From Pseudomonas gozinkensis (GTDB lineage Bacteria > Pseudomonadota > Gammaproteobacteria > Pseudomonadales > Pseudomonadaceae): a stretch of 64,000 nucleotides of DNA. The notes below the pieces were generated by a model. The model was not told the origin of the DNA and ran no database searches. It worked only from the letters and a program-made list of their open reading frames with translations. Numbering within the stretch: the first letter of the stretch is position 1; each line of letters begins with the position of its first letter. The position numbers and the translations under genes were made by a program. The DNA is taken from assembly GCF_014863585.1 (NCBI RefSeq), contig NZ_CP062253.1, forward strand, positions 2,320,501 through 2,384,500, written 5' to 3'. Positions 19,102-27,808 of the stretch are shown here, one piece after another.

Positions 19102-19908
19102 ATGGAAGTGCCAAACAATAAAAATGCCGTCGAGAGCAATCGTCAGGCGTGGAACGATTCCGCCCGTCATCACCAGGATTCGCCCGACTGGCAGGCCTTG
19201 CTGAGCGAAGTCACGCAGGCTGACTTTTCCTGCCTCGACGACACCCTTCGCGGCTTGCTCGAGCAGGTCGGGGTCGATGGCAAAGACGTCGTGCAGCTGT
19301 GTTGCAACAATGGCCGCGAAAGCCTGTCACTGTTCGCCCTCGGCGCACGGAGTGTGGTCGGTGTCGATCAGTCGAGCGCGTTTCTCGAACAGGCCCGCGA
19401 ACTGAACAAGCGCTCGCCGCACAAGGCCGAATTCATCGAAGCCGATATTCATCATTTGCCTGAATCGCTGCGCGCCCGTTTCGACGTCGCGCTGATCACC
19501 ATCGGCGTCTTTGGCTGGATGCCCGACATCGGCGAGTTCTTTCGCCACGTCGCCTCGACCCTGAAACCGGGCGGACAACTGGTGATCTACGAGACCCACC
19601 CGTTCCTGGAAATGGTCGACCCCGAGGCCGAAGACCCGTTTCGCCTTGCCACCTCGTACTTTCGCGAAGAACCTTTCGTGCAGGAAGAACCGATCGTCTA
19701 CGTCGGCAAGATCGAACAGCAAGCGGCCAAGTCCTACTGGTTCGTGCACAACCTCGGCGCGATCTTCACCGCCGCCCTCGAGGCCGGCCTGAACATCACG
19801 CACTTCAAGGAATACCCGCACTCGAACCGGGAAGAAGTGTACGACCAGTACCAGAACCGCGAGGCGCAGATGCCGATGTGTTTTACGTGGGTGGGGGTGA
19901 AGTCCTGA
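19102..19908 (+). CDS. Class I SAM-dependent methyltransferase
   Basis: A 268-aa cytosolic protein with a Rossmann methyltransferase core: motif I VVQLCCNNGRESLSLFALGA (about residues 57-76), the acidic SAM-ribose residue in VVGVDQS, motif II IEADIHHLPE, and a post-motif LKPGGQLVIYETHP. The motif I Gly cluster is atypical (CCNNGRE rather than GxGxG) but is seen in UbiE/SmtA-like enzymes. Substrate unknown. It stands alone between the oxidase cluster and a REPIN and is not obviously in an operon. Confidence 0.8.
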   Translation: MEVPNNKNAVESNRQAWNDSARHHQDSPDWQALLSEVTQADFSCLDDTLRGLLEQVGVDGKDVVQLCCNNGRESLSLFALGARSVVGVDQSSAFLEQARELNKRSPHKAEFIEADIHHLPESLRARFDVALITIGVFGWMPDIGEFFRHVASTLKPGGQLVIYETHPFLEMVDPEAEDPFRLATSYFREEPFVQEEPIVYVGKIEQQAAKSYWFVHNLGAIFTAALEAGLNITHFKEYPHSNREEVYDQYQNREAQMPMCFTWVGVKS

Positions 19909-19926
19909 CCTGACAATTGAGGTGCG

Positions 19927-20035
19927 GCGACTGGCCCTATCGCGGGCAAGCCCGCTCCCACAGGATTTATGTCGACCACAAAATACGTGATTGCCGTAGA
20001 TCCCTGTGGGAGCGGGCTTGCCCGCGAAGGCGGCC
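19927..20035. repeat. REPIN (inverted REP pair)
   Basis: The left arm (CGCGGGCAAGCCCGCTCCCA, 19941-19960) and the right arm (TGGGAGCGGGCTTGCCCGCG, 20007-20026) are exact inverted copies about 46 bp apart. It lies between the convergent methyltransferase and GNAT genes. Confidence 0.9.
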
Positions 20036-20053
20036 GCAAAGCTGCCACAAATC

Positions 20054-20746
20054 TCAAGCCTGCGCAGCCGCCGTCACCACCGGCCGTCCCGGTTTGCGCA
20101 GTGGGTCCAGGCGTGAGCCTTCGTAGCGGGTTTCGCGGAAGAAGCGCCATTTGCCGAACAGGCAATAGACGTGCATGACGCGGCCCTGTTCGTGGTAGCC
20201 CATGCGGATGTGCAGTTTCAGCGCGGGGATGTTGTGGGTTTCGCAGACGTCCACCACCTTGTTGCAACCCTGGGCGGCCATGGCTTCCCAGAGGGCGACC
20301 TGTACGTCCACCGACAGGCTGCTGCCGAAGTAGGCGCGGGTCATTTCGCCGCCGAATTCGAAGAACTCGCCGGGTTTGACCGGGAAGGTGCAGCCGTAAT
20401 AGTGGCGGTCGTGGTAGTCGCGAATGCTGCCCCAGATGAACCCGACCGCATGGCCGTCGGCGTCCAGGTACATGTGCCCGGTGTGGCCCTCGTTGGCGAG
20501 TTCGGCCATGGTTTCCACGCGGTCACCGAAGTGTCTGGCGAACGCGCCGGCATTCTCGGCGGTGATGTCGACTTTGCGCAGGCCGTCGTAGGGGCGCAGC
20601 TTGTGCGGCGGTACCGGGCTGACCAGGTCGCGCTCCATCCACAACAGTTCCCAATGGAAGAACACGTAGCGTTTCCACAACGTGCCGAAAGTGCGGCCCA
20701 GGCCTTTTTGCTTGATACGTTCGCGCAGCTTTTCAATGACGCTCAT
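20054..20746 (-). CDS. GNAT-like acyltransferase (copy 1)
   Basis: A 230-aa protein that I read as a GNAT-fold N-acyltransferase. A basic N-terminal helix (KLRERIKQKGLGRTFGTLWK) is followed by a central acetyltransferase-like part with GHAVGFIWGSIRDYH, a NIPALKLHIRMGYHEQGRV block (the NxxAxxLYxxxGF signature region) and a basic tail. It is clearly paralogous to 22816-23505 (shared YVF, LLWMERDLVSPVPPH, FARHFGDRV, FPVKPGEFFEFGGE). Last gene of the leftward polysaccharide unit, 117 bp after the ChbG-like gene, so it may have its own promoter. A role in acylating polysaccharide precursors is inferred. Confidence 0.7.
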   Translation of the reverse strand: MSVIEKLRERIKQKGLGRTFGTLWKRYVFFHWELLWMERDLVSPVPPHKLRPYDGLRKVDITAENAGAFARHFGDRVETMAELANEGHTGHMYLDADGHAVGFIWGSIRDYHDRHYYGCTFPVKPGEFFEFGGEMTRAYFGSSLSVDVQVALWEAMAAQGCNKVVDVCETHNIPALKLHIRMGYHEQGRVMHVYCLFGKWRFFRETRYEGSRLDPLRKPGRPVVTAAAQA

Positions 20747-20863
20747 GATGCCCTCCGTGGCCGAAGCCCGGGTGTTGTGGATGACGCTTTTGTGGGTATA
20801 GATCAGCCCTGCAAGTCCATGTCAAAGCGCCAGCTTTGAAAGTATTGCAAGTTGTGTAACGGT

Positions 20864-21652
20864 TCAGAGTGCCGCGGCACCGCGTAGAAAATCCTTGTTC
20901 AGATCGGCATAGGAAACCCGAGGAACGCCCGCCAGCCGCTGCTCTAGCACGCGGCTCAGTGACTCTCCGGGTTGCAGATAGGCATCGCCGAAATCCGCAC
21001 CGAGCTGGTTCGGATGGGCGACGATTTCCAGCACGCCGTCGGTCGGCGCGGGGGCGTTGCGCAGGTCCACCGGGGTGCAGACGTAATCAGCCGTGACCCC
21101 GGCCAATCCCTGCAAACGGCGGTTGAGCAAACCCTTGAACAGGCGCTTGGGCAGGCTGAGGTTTTGCCCCAGGTTGCGCGCCAGGCGCACGGGCACACCT
21201 TGATGGGCGGCGAAGCGCGCGACGATCTCGCCGATCGGCCAGATGTTGTGCACGTGCTGATGTGAGTCGATGTGGCTGGGACGCACGCCGTGATCGACGC
21301 AGCGCTGCCACTGCGCCTGCAATTCTTCCTGCACCGCCTCGCGATCTTCACGGCCCAGCCACAGGCTGTGGCGAGGCAGGTTGAGGTCGAACACGCCGTG
21401 GCTGTCGCAGAAGGTGCGACGTTCGAGAATGGCCCGGCTCAAGGGCCGGCCATAGGTCAGGTTGAAGTGCAGGCCGATCCGGCCTTCCAGCAGCGGCAGT
21501 CGGGCCATGGCGCAGGCCGCTTCGAACGCCGGCATGTTGGCCATGGCGGTGGCGGAACTGATGACCCCGGCCTGGAACGCACCGAGGATCACCGCGTTTT
21601 CGTTCGGGCTCAGGCCGAAATCGTCAGCGTTGACTATGACTTGGCGAGGCAT
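20864..21652 (-). CDS. ChbG/YdjC-family carbohydrate deacetylase
   Basis: A 262-aa enzyme with the YdjC/HpnK metal-binding motifs: NADDFGLSPNEN near the N-terminus (two Asp), HFNLTYGRPL, and the HIDSHQHVHN cluster that binds the metal. Family members remove N-acetyl groups from amino sugars or oligosaccharides in the cytoplasm. Its 5' end overlaps the upstream acyltransferase gene by 29 bp, so it belongs to the polysaccharide operon and may tailor a sugar or lipid-linked intermediate. Confidence 0.88.
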   Translation of the reverse strand: MPRQVIVNADDFGLSPNENAVILGAFQAGVISSATAMANMPAFEAACAMARLPLLEGRIGLHFNLTYGRPLSRAILERRTFCDSHGVFDLNLPRHSLWLGREDREAVQEELQAQWQRCVDHGVRPSHIDSHQHVHNIWPIGEIVARFAAHQGVPVRLARNLGQNLSLPKRLFKGLLNRRLQGLAGVTADYVCTPVDLRNAPAPTDGVLEIVAHPNQLGADFGDAYLQPGESLSRVLEQRLAGVPRVSYADLNKDFLRGAAAL

Positions 21653-22811
21653 GTTCGCCCTCCTTGGTGGGGTTGATCACAGGTGTCGCAATGACCGCCG
21701 ATTTGGCCGCCGCACGCTTCGCCCGCCATTGTTGCAACCCAGGCTTTAGCCGGTGCCAGACGCGCAGCCCCAGCCCCAGCAACAGGCCGCTCGGGCGCCA
21801 CGAGTAGGAACTCCAGCGCCAGTGCTCCAGTTGTCCGGTCATGCGTTCGTGCAGTTGATGGCTGGAGTTTTCCAGGCTGACCCGCGAGGCATCGATCCAG
21901 CGCCAGTTGTCGTCCAGCCCCCAGCGAATCCATTCCTCCAGCAACACCCGGCCGCTGCCCAGATCGGCGTATCGCGGCAGGAAGGCGAGGTTGTAATCGT
22001 AGAGCCGGCCCTGTTCGAACAGGCCGAGCCGATAGCTGATGCAACGTCCATCCAGCTCCAGCATCACCACGCGCACCCGGCCCGAAGCGGCGAGGGCGGT
22101 GAAGGCGTTTTCCATGCAGCGGCGGCTGCGTTCGCTGGCAAAGATCCCGACGCCTTCGTCGCCTTTCCAGCTCACCGCTTCGACTTCGCTGATGGCCAGA
22201 AGCAACGGGCCCATGCTGGTTGCGTCGGGAATAATCCGCCGGACCTCGGCGCCGCACGCGGCAATCCGCTTGCGCGCCCGACGCAGTTTGTAGCGCGGAT
22301 CGCCCGAGACTTCCTGGCGGTCGGCGTCGCTGATCAGGTGTACCGGCACCCGGCAGCTCAAGCGACGTTCGCCGGTGGAGCTGTGGGCCATCCATTCGGT
22401 GAGTACGCTTTCGTCGCCGACCGGCTCGACGATTTCGTTGAGTTGCAGCAGGGCGTGGGGCACTCGCTGACGAATCAGCCGCAGGGCCTGGCGCATGTCT
22501 TCGGCGTTCAGCCGTGATAACAACGCCAGGCGATCGGCCAGCGGATAACCCAGGTGATGCACCACCCGAAACGGCAAACCGAAAAACCTTTCACGGCTCG
22601 CCACCAGTGGCAGGCACAGGCGCAATTCGTCTGCTTCCCAACCCAGCAATACATGCAGCCGCTCGTGCGCATCGAGCGCCTGCTCTGCCGCACACAGCCA
22701 GTCGAGGCTGTTGAACGGCGTGTGATCCGTCACCCGCAGGCGCAGCGCTTCATAGGCCGCCGCCGGGAAGTCAGGTGCGCACAACGAGGTGCGCCATTCG
22801 AATTGCGCCAT
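21624..22811 (-). CDS. FemAB/CelD (BcsL)-type GNAT acyltransferase
   Basis: A 395-aa protein of the GNAT-fold FemAB-like/CelD group found in many exopolysaccharide clusters. It has an N-terminal NSLDWLCAAEQAL segment, a SGDPRYKLRRARKRIAACGA block, and a C-terminal half with VVMLELDGRCISYRLGLFEQ and YADLGSGRVLLEEWIRWGLD. Such proteins are thought to transfer acyl groups to sugars. Start at 22811 comes 4 nt after the stop of the upstream GNAT gene; earlier in-frame starts would lie inside that gene. The C-terminus is basic with a short hydrophobic run (LLLGLGLRVW). Confidence 0.8.
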   Translation of the reverse strand: MAQFEWRTSLCAPDFPAAAYEALRLRVTDHTPFNSLDWLCAAEQALDAHERLHVLLGWEADELRLCLPLVASRERFFGLPFRVVHHLGYPLADRLALLSRLNAEDMRQALRLIRQRVPHALLQLNEIVEPVGDESVLTEWMAHSSTGERRLSCRVPVHLISDADRQEVSGDPRYKLRRARKRIAACGAEVRRIIPDATSMGPLLLAISEVEAVSWKGDEGVGIFASERSRRCMENAFTALAASGRVRVVMLELDGRCISYRLGLFEQGRLYDYNLAFLPRYADLGSGRVLLEEWIRWGLDDNWRWIDASRVSLENSSHQLHERMTGQLEHWRWSSYSWRPSGLLLGLGLRVWHRLKPGLQQWRAKRAAAKSAVIATPVINPTKEGEHASPSHSQR

Positions 22812-22815
22812 AGGC

Positions 22816-23505
22816 TCAGGTCGCCGTTGCTGTGACAGTTGGACGGGAAGGTTTGCGCAATGCATCCAGACGCGAGCCGCTGTAGCGGGTTTCGCGGAAG
22901 AAGCGCCAGCGGCCGAACAGCTCATACACATTCATGATCCGGCCCTGTTCGGTATAGCCCATGCGCAGGTGCAGCTTGAGCGCCGGGATGTTGTGGAACT
23001 CGCAGACGTCCACGACCTTGTCGCAGCCCTGGGCAGCCATGGCTTTCCACAGTTCCAGTTGCAGGTCCACCGACAGTTCGGTGCCCCAGTACGAGCGGGT
23101 CAGCTCGCCGCCGAACTCGAAGAACTCACCGGGTTTCACCGGGAACATGCAGCCGTAGTAGTGGCGGTCGAAATAGTCTTGAGCGGTGCCCCAGATGAAG
23201 GCCACCGCGTGGCCCTGATCGTCGAGGTGCATGTGCCCGGTGTGATGTTCCCGGGCCAGTTCCGCCATGGTGCCGACGCGGTCGCCGAAGTGGCGGGCGA
23301 AGGCGCTGGTGTTGTCCGGGGTGATCTTCACCACCCGCAGCGGTGGGTAGGGTTTGAGACTGTGGGGTGGCACCGGACTGACCAGATCGCGCTCCATCCA
23401 CAGCAGTTCCTGATGAGAAAAGACGTAGTGCTTCCACACCTTGGCCACGGTGGCCCGCAGGCCTTTCTGTTTGATGTGATCGCTGACTTTTTGCAGAACA
23501 TTCAT
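22816..23505 (-). CDS. GNAT-like acyltransferase (copy 2)
   Basis: A 229-aa paralogue of 20054-20746, matching it nearly end to end. Start at 23505 is set by GGAG 9 nt upstream and by alignment with the paralogue (MNVLQKVSDHIKQKG against MSVIEKLRERIKQKG). An ATG at 23577 overlaps the upstream stop and would add 24 unrelated residues. The two copies bracket the FemAB-like and ChbG-like genes, so this block encodes three candidate acyltransferases and one deacetylase. Confidence 0.72.
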   Translation of the reverse strand: MNVLQKVSDHIKQKGLRATVAKVWKHYVFSHQELLWMERDLVSPVPPHSLKPYPPLRVVKITPDNTSAFARHFGDRVGTMAELAREHHTGHMHLDDQGHAVAFIWGTAQDYFDRHYYGCMFPVKPGEFFEFGGELTRSYWGTELSVDLQLELWKAMAAQGCDKVVDVCEFHNIPALKLHLRMGYTEQGRIMNVYELFGRWRFFRETRYSGSRLDALRKPSRPTVTATAT

Positions 23506-23573
23506 GGTCGTTGCTCCTGATGGCGAGTCATCGCGCGGCCAGAGGCCAGCGCGGCCGGACATCAACAGGGCGG

Positions 23574-25493
23574 TCATGAGGCGCTCCAGCTCAGGGCAAA
23601 CAGGGTCTGCCCCGGCAGCTCGAAGCGCACTCGACCGTCCTGACAGCGGAAAGGTGCGTCGCGGCTGCGGTTATCGGCACCGAAGTAGCGCAGCGCGCCG
23701 TTGTTCAACGGGCATTTGGCACCCGCCAGGTCGACACGCTGCAAACGCGTGCCCTTGTTCACGCCGAGCAGGCCGCGCTGATCGTCGCCGGCCATCGCCA
23801 GCACATCGACTTCGAACGCGTCGTTCTCCAGCCACAGCACGTTGTGCAGCCAGTGCTGCTGGATGAACTGCTGGGCCAAGCCCACCGGTTTCAACTCGAA
23901 GCGGTCATCGCCCAGCACCCGCAACATGCCTTTGGGGTATTGCGGCTCATCGGCGGCCTGGAACCAGTTGAGCATCGTCAGCAAGCCGTCCTGGGAGGCG
24001 TTGATCACCACCGAGGCCCACCACAGCGAGGTGAAATGAGTTTCCTGATCGTAGGGGCTCAGGCTCGAGCCGCTGGACAGGTTGGTCTGGTCCAGCAGCA
24101 AGGCCTTGCGCGGCTGACCCTTGGCGTCGAGGCCGACCAGATCCGCCGCGCGGCGCACACTGTCGCGGTACACGCGAGTGGCGAGCAGGTCGCGAATCAT
24201 CCATTCGTGCCAGGCCAGCGCATCGACCTGATCGGCGGATTCACTCAGCAGGCGCCGGGCCCAATCGATGCCACGCTTGTTCGCCGCGTTGTTGGCGAAC
24301 GGGCCGTTGACCAGCCGCGAACTGGCCGGCATCGCAATGCGCACGCCGGCCTTGGCATTCGCAGGATCGCTGCGCACCTGTCGGGCCATGCTGGTGAAGA
24401 TCGAACGGTATTGCTCGTAACTCGAGTAATTGAGGTTGGGTTCGTCGGCGAACCCGATGTAGTGCGTGCCTTTGCCGCCCAGCGCACGGGTGCCGGCGAG
24501 CCAGGCGTCGAGGCCGTTGTTGCTTTGCACGTCGGCGCGCAGATCGGCCTGACGCTGACTGCCGGCGAGCAACGTGATGTCCTGGCGAATGCCGAAACGA
24601 TCCTGATAGACCTGACGAAACGCATCTTCGAAGTGCGGCTTCTTCGCCGTCACGTCGACGAAACTGTAGTAACTGGCGGCCGTCGGTTTCAGCGCGTCGA
24701 GAAGCGGATGGCTGGCGGGCGGCGGCATCACGTAGGGCAGGGCGATGCCCAGATCCGGGGTGCGGCCGAGTACTTTGTCGTGCAGGGTCAGGCGCGTCTG
24801 GCCATCGTCTTCGTGCAGCGGTTTGAGCTGTTGCGGGGTCTGGGCGAACAGATTGGCCGTCCCATCGAGCCAGAACGCCGCTTTGCCACTGCCTTGCAGA
24901 CGCAGGCGCCAGACCTGCTCGCGCTCGCTGACCGGCAACGCCACCTGATCGAACTGCCAATAGGCACGATAGGGTTTCAGCGCCAAGGACAGCTGTTGTC
25001 CATCGCCGACCCGCTGCGCTTGCAGGGCGCTGACCCCGCCGTGGAATTTGCCCGCCAATATTGCGTGCTCACCGGCGGCGACCTTGAAATACAGTTCATC
25101 GCCGTTACGGGTTTCCGCGCTGAAATGCACCTTGGCCGGGGCGAACAGGGCCACGGTGTTTTCGTCGTGTTCGACCCGGTAACTGCGGAAGCTGTAGCCG
25201 GGGATTTCCAGCTGATAACTCGCGGCGCCCGGCGCCAATGGCCAGCTCTGACTGCCACGGGTTTCACTGGCCTTGATGAAGCGCTCGCCCTGCAATTGGC
25301 CCCGGCCGTCGAGCAGGAAGATGTGCTCTTCGTTGGCCTCCGCCTGCCACGCCGGCGCCCAGCGCACGGTCACCGTGTCGGGGCGATCCGCTTGCAGGTA
25401 CAGGCTGCCGTCGCGAATGTCGCCCCAGCGCATCGCCGCCGCGAAGGCGTCCAGCGACAGGCCGAGACCGAGCAGCAGGGCCAGGCCTTTCAT
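23574..25493 (-). CDS. Secreted glycoside-hydrolase-like protein of EPS cluster
   Basis: A 639-aa exported protein with signal peptide MKGLALLLGLGLSLDAFA. It has a beta-rich N-terminal half and then a likely TIM-barrel of the GH-A clan: HYIGFADEPNLNYSSYEQYR has a candidate acid/base Glu in D-E-P-N, and LALAWHEW plus LLLDQTNLSSG are strand-like with later acidic residues. Similar endoglycosidase genes in EPS clusters (PslG in P. aeruginosa is an analogue) clear mis-exported polymer. The 5' end overlaps wzx by 4 bp (ATGA). The catalytic nucleophile could not be fixed by eye. Confidence 0.65.
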   Translation of the reverse strand: MKGLALLLGLGLSLDAFAAAMRWGDIRDGSLYLQADRPDTVTVRWAPAWQAEANEEHIFLLDGRGQLQGERFIKASETRGSQSWPLAPGAASYQLEIPGYSFRSYRVEHDENTVALFAPAKVHFSAETRNGDELYFKVAAGEHAILAGKFHGGVSALQAQRVGDGQQLSLALKPYRAYWQFDQVALPVSEREQVWRLRLQGSGKAAFWLDGTANLFAQTPQQLKPLHEDDGQTRLTLHDKVLGRTPDLGIALPYVMPPPASHPLLDALKPTAASYYSFVDVTAKKPHFEDAFRQVYQDRFGIRQDITLLAGSQRQADLRADVQSNNGLDAWLAGTRALGGKGTHYIGFADEPNLNYSSYEQYRSIFTSMARQVRSDPANAKAGVRIAMPASSRLVNGPFANNAANKRGIDWARRLLSESADQVDALAWHEWMIRDLLATRVYRDSVRRAADLVGLDAKGQPRKALLLDQTNLSSGSSLSPYDQETHFTSLWWASVVINASQDGLLTMLNWFQAADEPQYPKGMLRVLGDDRFELKPVGLAQQFIQQHWLHNVLWLENDAFEVDVLAMAGDDQRGLLGVNKGTRLQRVDLAGAKCPLNNGALRYFGADNRSRDAPFRCQDGRVRFELPGQTLFALSWSAS

Positions 25494-26797
25494 GCCGCTT
25501 TCCGTCTTTGCAGCATCAGCCACATCGGCGTGAGGTCGCTGGGCAGAATGATCAGGGTTTGCCAGAACGCCACGCCGCTCAACCGGCAGTACAACACCAG
25601 CATTGCCACGGTCACCGCCAGATAGGCAATCGACGACGCCGCCGCCGCGCCGACGATGCCGTAGGCCGGAATCAGCAGCAGGTTCAGCGCGAGGTTAAGC
25701 AGCGCGCCGATCCCCATCAGCAGCGACACCGTGCCGGGGCGATTCTTGCCGATCAGATCCAGGCGCAGGATGCTCGCGTAACAAAGACCCAGCAGCCCCG
25801 GCAGCAACGCTAGCAGCGCCGGATACGCCGGTTGGTAGGCGACGCCGAACAGGGTGACGATCAGCCATTCGCCGATCACGGCCATGGTCAGGCAGGCGCC
25901 GAGCATCACCGTGGCGGTCAGGCGCAAGGCCAGCGGCGTGACTTTGTCCATGCCTTCGTCCTGTTGCAGCAGGCGTTTCATCAGCGGCGTGGTCACCGCT
26001 TCCGGGACGATCAGCAGCAGCTCGGCGGCAGCACTGGCCATCGCGTAATGACCGAGCGCCGTGCTGCCAAGCAGGGCGCCGATGAACAGGTAATCGGAAC
26101 GCAGGATCACCTGCTGAAACAGCAGATCGGGATGACTGCGCGCACTGAAGCGCAGCAGTTCGTTCTGGCTCGCGCGATCCCATTGCAGCTGCAACGGTTG
26201 CGCGCGTTTGAGCCACAGCCAGCCGACCAGCACCACCAGACTGATCCCGGCCAGCCAACTGATCAGTGCGGCTTCAAGGGCCGCTTCTTTCCACATCCAG
26301 AACAACGCGAGAAACAGCAACAGCGGTGCCAGGGATTCCACCAGCCGCAAGGCATTGAAAGCGACCACGCCGCCGGACGCATTGTGCAAGGTCAGCAGGC
26401 CGCTTTTGAGCACGGTCAACGGCACCGCCAGCAGCAACAGCCACGCCAGCAGACCGAGTTGCATCGTCACGTCCAGTTCACTGCCGAACTCGCGCACCAG
26501 CGCTACCACCAGCAAGGTCAGCAGGCCTGCCAGCAAGCAACCGAACACCAGCACTTGCGCGAGCAACAACCCCATCGGCCGTTGCTTGGCGGCCTGATAA
26601 CCGACCGCCGAATTCAAGCCGCCGCTGGTCGCGGCGCTGATCAGGTCCGGCAGGGTGCTGAGCAGGGCGAACAACCCCCGTTCGCTGGGGCCGAGAATCC
26701 GCGCCAGCAGCACATTCCTCAGCAGGCGCAGGGCGATCATCGCCAGTTTGGTGCCCATGCTCAGCGCCAGATGCTTGAGGTAACTGCCTCGACTCAT
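25490..26797 (-). CDS. Wzx-type polysaccharide flippase
   Basis: A 435-aa integral membrane protein with about 12 hydrophobic segments spread along its length, opening with KHLALSMGTKLAMIALRLLRNVLLARILGP. This is the typical start of the MATE/PST family (ARxLGPxERGLFAL). It would flip undecaprenyl-linked repeat units to the periplasm. It overlaps both neighbours by 4 bp and pairs functionally with the Wzy-like polymerase at 29903. Confidence 0.88.
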   Translation of the reverse strand: MSRGSYLKHLALSMGTKLAMIALRLLRNVLLARILGPSERGLFALLSTLPDLISAATSGGLNSAVGYQAAKQRPMGLLLAQVLVFGCLLAGLLTLLVVALVREFGSELDVTMQLGLLAWLLLLAVPLTVLKSGLLTLHNASGGVVAFNALRLVESLAPLLLFLALFWMWKEAALEAALISWLAGISLVVLVGWLWLKRAQPLQLQWDRASQNELLRFSARSHPDLLFQQVILRSDYLFIGALLGSTALGHYAMASAAAELLLIVPEAVTTPLMKRLLQQDEGMDKVTPLALRLTATVMLGACLTMAVIGEWLIVTLFGVAYQPAYPALLALLPGLLGLCYASILRLDLIGKNRPGTVSLLMGIGALLNLALNLLLIPAYGIVGAAAASSIAYLAVTVAMLVLYCRLSGVAFWQTLIILPSDLTPMWLMLQRRKAA

Positions 26798-27795
26798 GGC
26801 CGCGCCCCGCGAAAGATCCGCAACGACAGCAGCTCCGGATTGCGCGCGGTGCGCTGGCTGACACCGAAGCGCGGCAGGTTCAGCGGATCGCCGTTGCCGC
26901 GATAGATACCGCTGCCGGTGCCGAGCGCGAAGGGGTAATCGTGATTGGCGATCTGTTCGCGCACCCGCTCATCGTTGTCACCGTTGGGGTAGCAATACAC
27001 CGGCAGCGGCCGGTTGCAGCCGTTGTGCAGGGCATCGCGGCTGCGGCTGATTTCTTCGCTCAGGCGCACGTCGTCCAGGCCGGTGAGGATCGCGTGGCTG
27101 GCGCCGTGGGGGCCGAAACGCACCAGACCGGAAGACTCCATCGCCCGCACCTGATGCCAGTCCAATGCCTGGGGTTGCGACTCTTGCGGGCATTCGTCGG
27201 TCAGGCGTTCGAGCATCATCGGGTCAAGCGCTTTAAGCCCTTGCAGGTAATGCAACAGCGTCAGGCTGCGCCGATCCACATCGATGTCGTCCAGCAGCAC
27301 CGGCACTGGATGATGGATCGACTGCAAATATTCGATCAGGTGCATGCGCGGTTTTTCGCCGTGGCTGCCCCACAGGGTTTCGCCGATGCTTTCCCACCAG
27401 AAACGCTGACGGCTGCCGATGAAATCGGTGGAGAGAAAAATGCTCGCCGGCACCTGATGTTTCTGCAGCAACGGGAAGGCGTTGGCGGCGTTGTCGCGCC
27501 AGCCGTCGTCGAAGGTCAGCGCCACTTGCGGACGCTCCGTGCGCAAGGCGTTGGGCTGGAGGATTTCCATCAGCGGCACGCAATCGAAATGCTTGCGCAG
27601 CCACACCAGCAGGTGTTCGAAGGCCTTGGGCCCGACACAGAGTTCGTTGCGGTGCGGCAGGTCGGCGGCGCGGTCGTTGGACAGCACCCGGTGCAACATC
27701 AGGATCACGCCGGCGCCGTGCAACTGGTTTCGCCCCACGGACGAGTTGAGATAGAGCCAGCCGCTGGTGCGTTTAATCAGTTGTTTGATCGCCAT
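26794..27795 (-). CDS. Polysaccharide deacetylase (NodB fold)
   Basis: A 333-aa protein with the NodB-domain motifs: VALTFDDGWRDNAANAFPLL (motif 1, catalytic Asp pair), an HGASHAILT zinc-binding H-x3-H segment (motif 2), then FCYPNG-like VYCYPNGDND. There is no clear signal peptide, so it probably works in the cytoplasm on a lipid-linked or nucleotide-linked precursor. It carries VILMLHRVLSNDRAADLPHR near the N-terminus, common in EPS-linked deacetylases. Ends in a 4-bp overlap with wzx. Confidence 0.88.
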   Translation of the reverse strand: MAIKQLIKRTSGWLYLNSSVGRNQLHGAGVILMLHRVLSNDRAADLPHRNELCVGPKAFEHLLVWLRKHFDCVPLMEILQPNALRTERPQVALTFDDGWRDNAANAFPLLQKHQVPASIFLSTDFIGSRQRFWWESIGETLWGSHGEKPRMHLIEYLQSIHHPVPVLLDDIDVDRRSLTLLHYLQGLKALDPMMLERLTDECPQESQPQALDWHQVRAMESSGLVRFGPHGASHAILTGLDDVRLSEEISRSRDALHNGCNRPLPVYCYPNGDNDERVREQIANHDYPFALGTGSGIYRGNGDPLNLPRFGVSQRTARNPELLSLRIFRGARP

Positions 27796-27808
27796 GGCTC
27801 TATCCCTC

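Noticed and set aside
23844..25625. 593-codon + strand frame opposite the glycosidase-like gene
   Set aside because: Shadow of the minus-strand gene, which has a signal peptide, operon overlaps and plausible catalytic motif.
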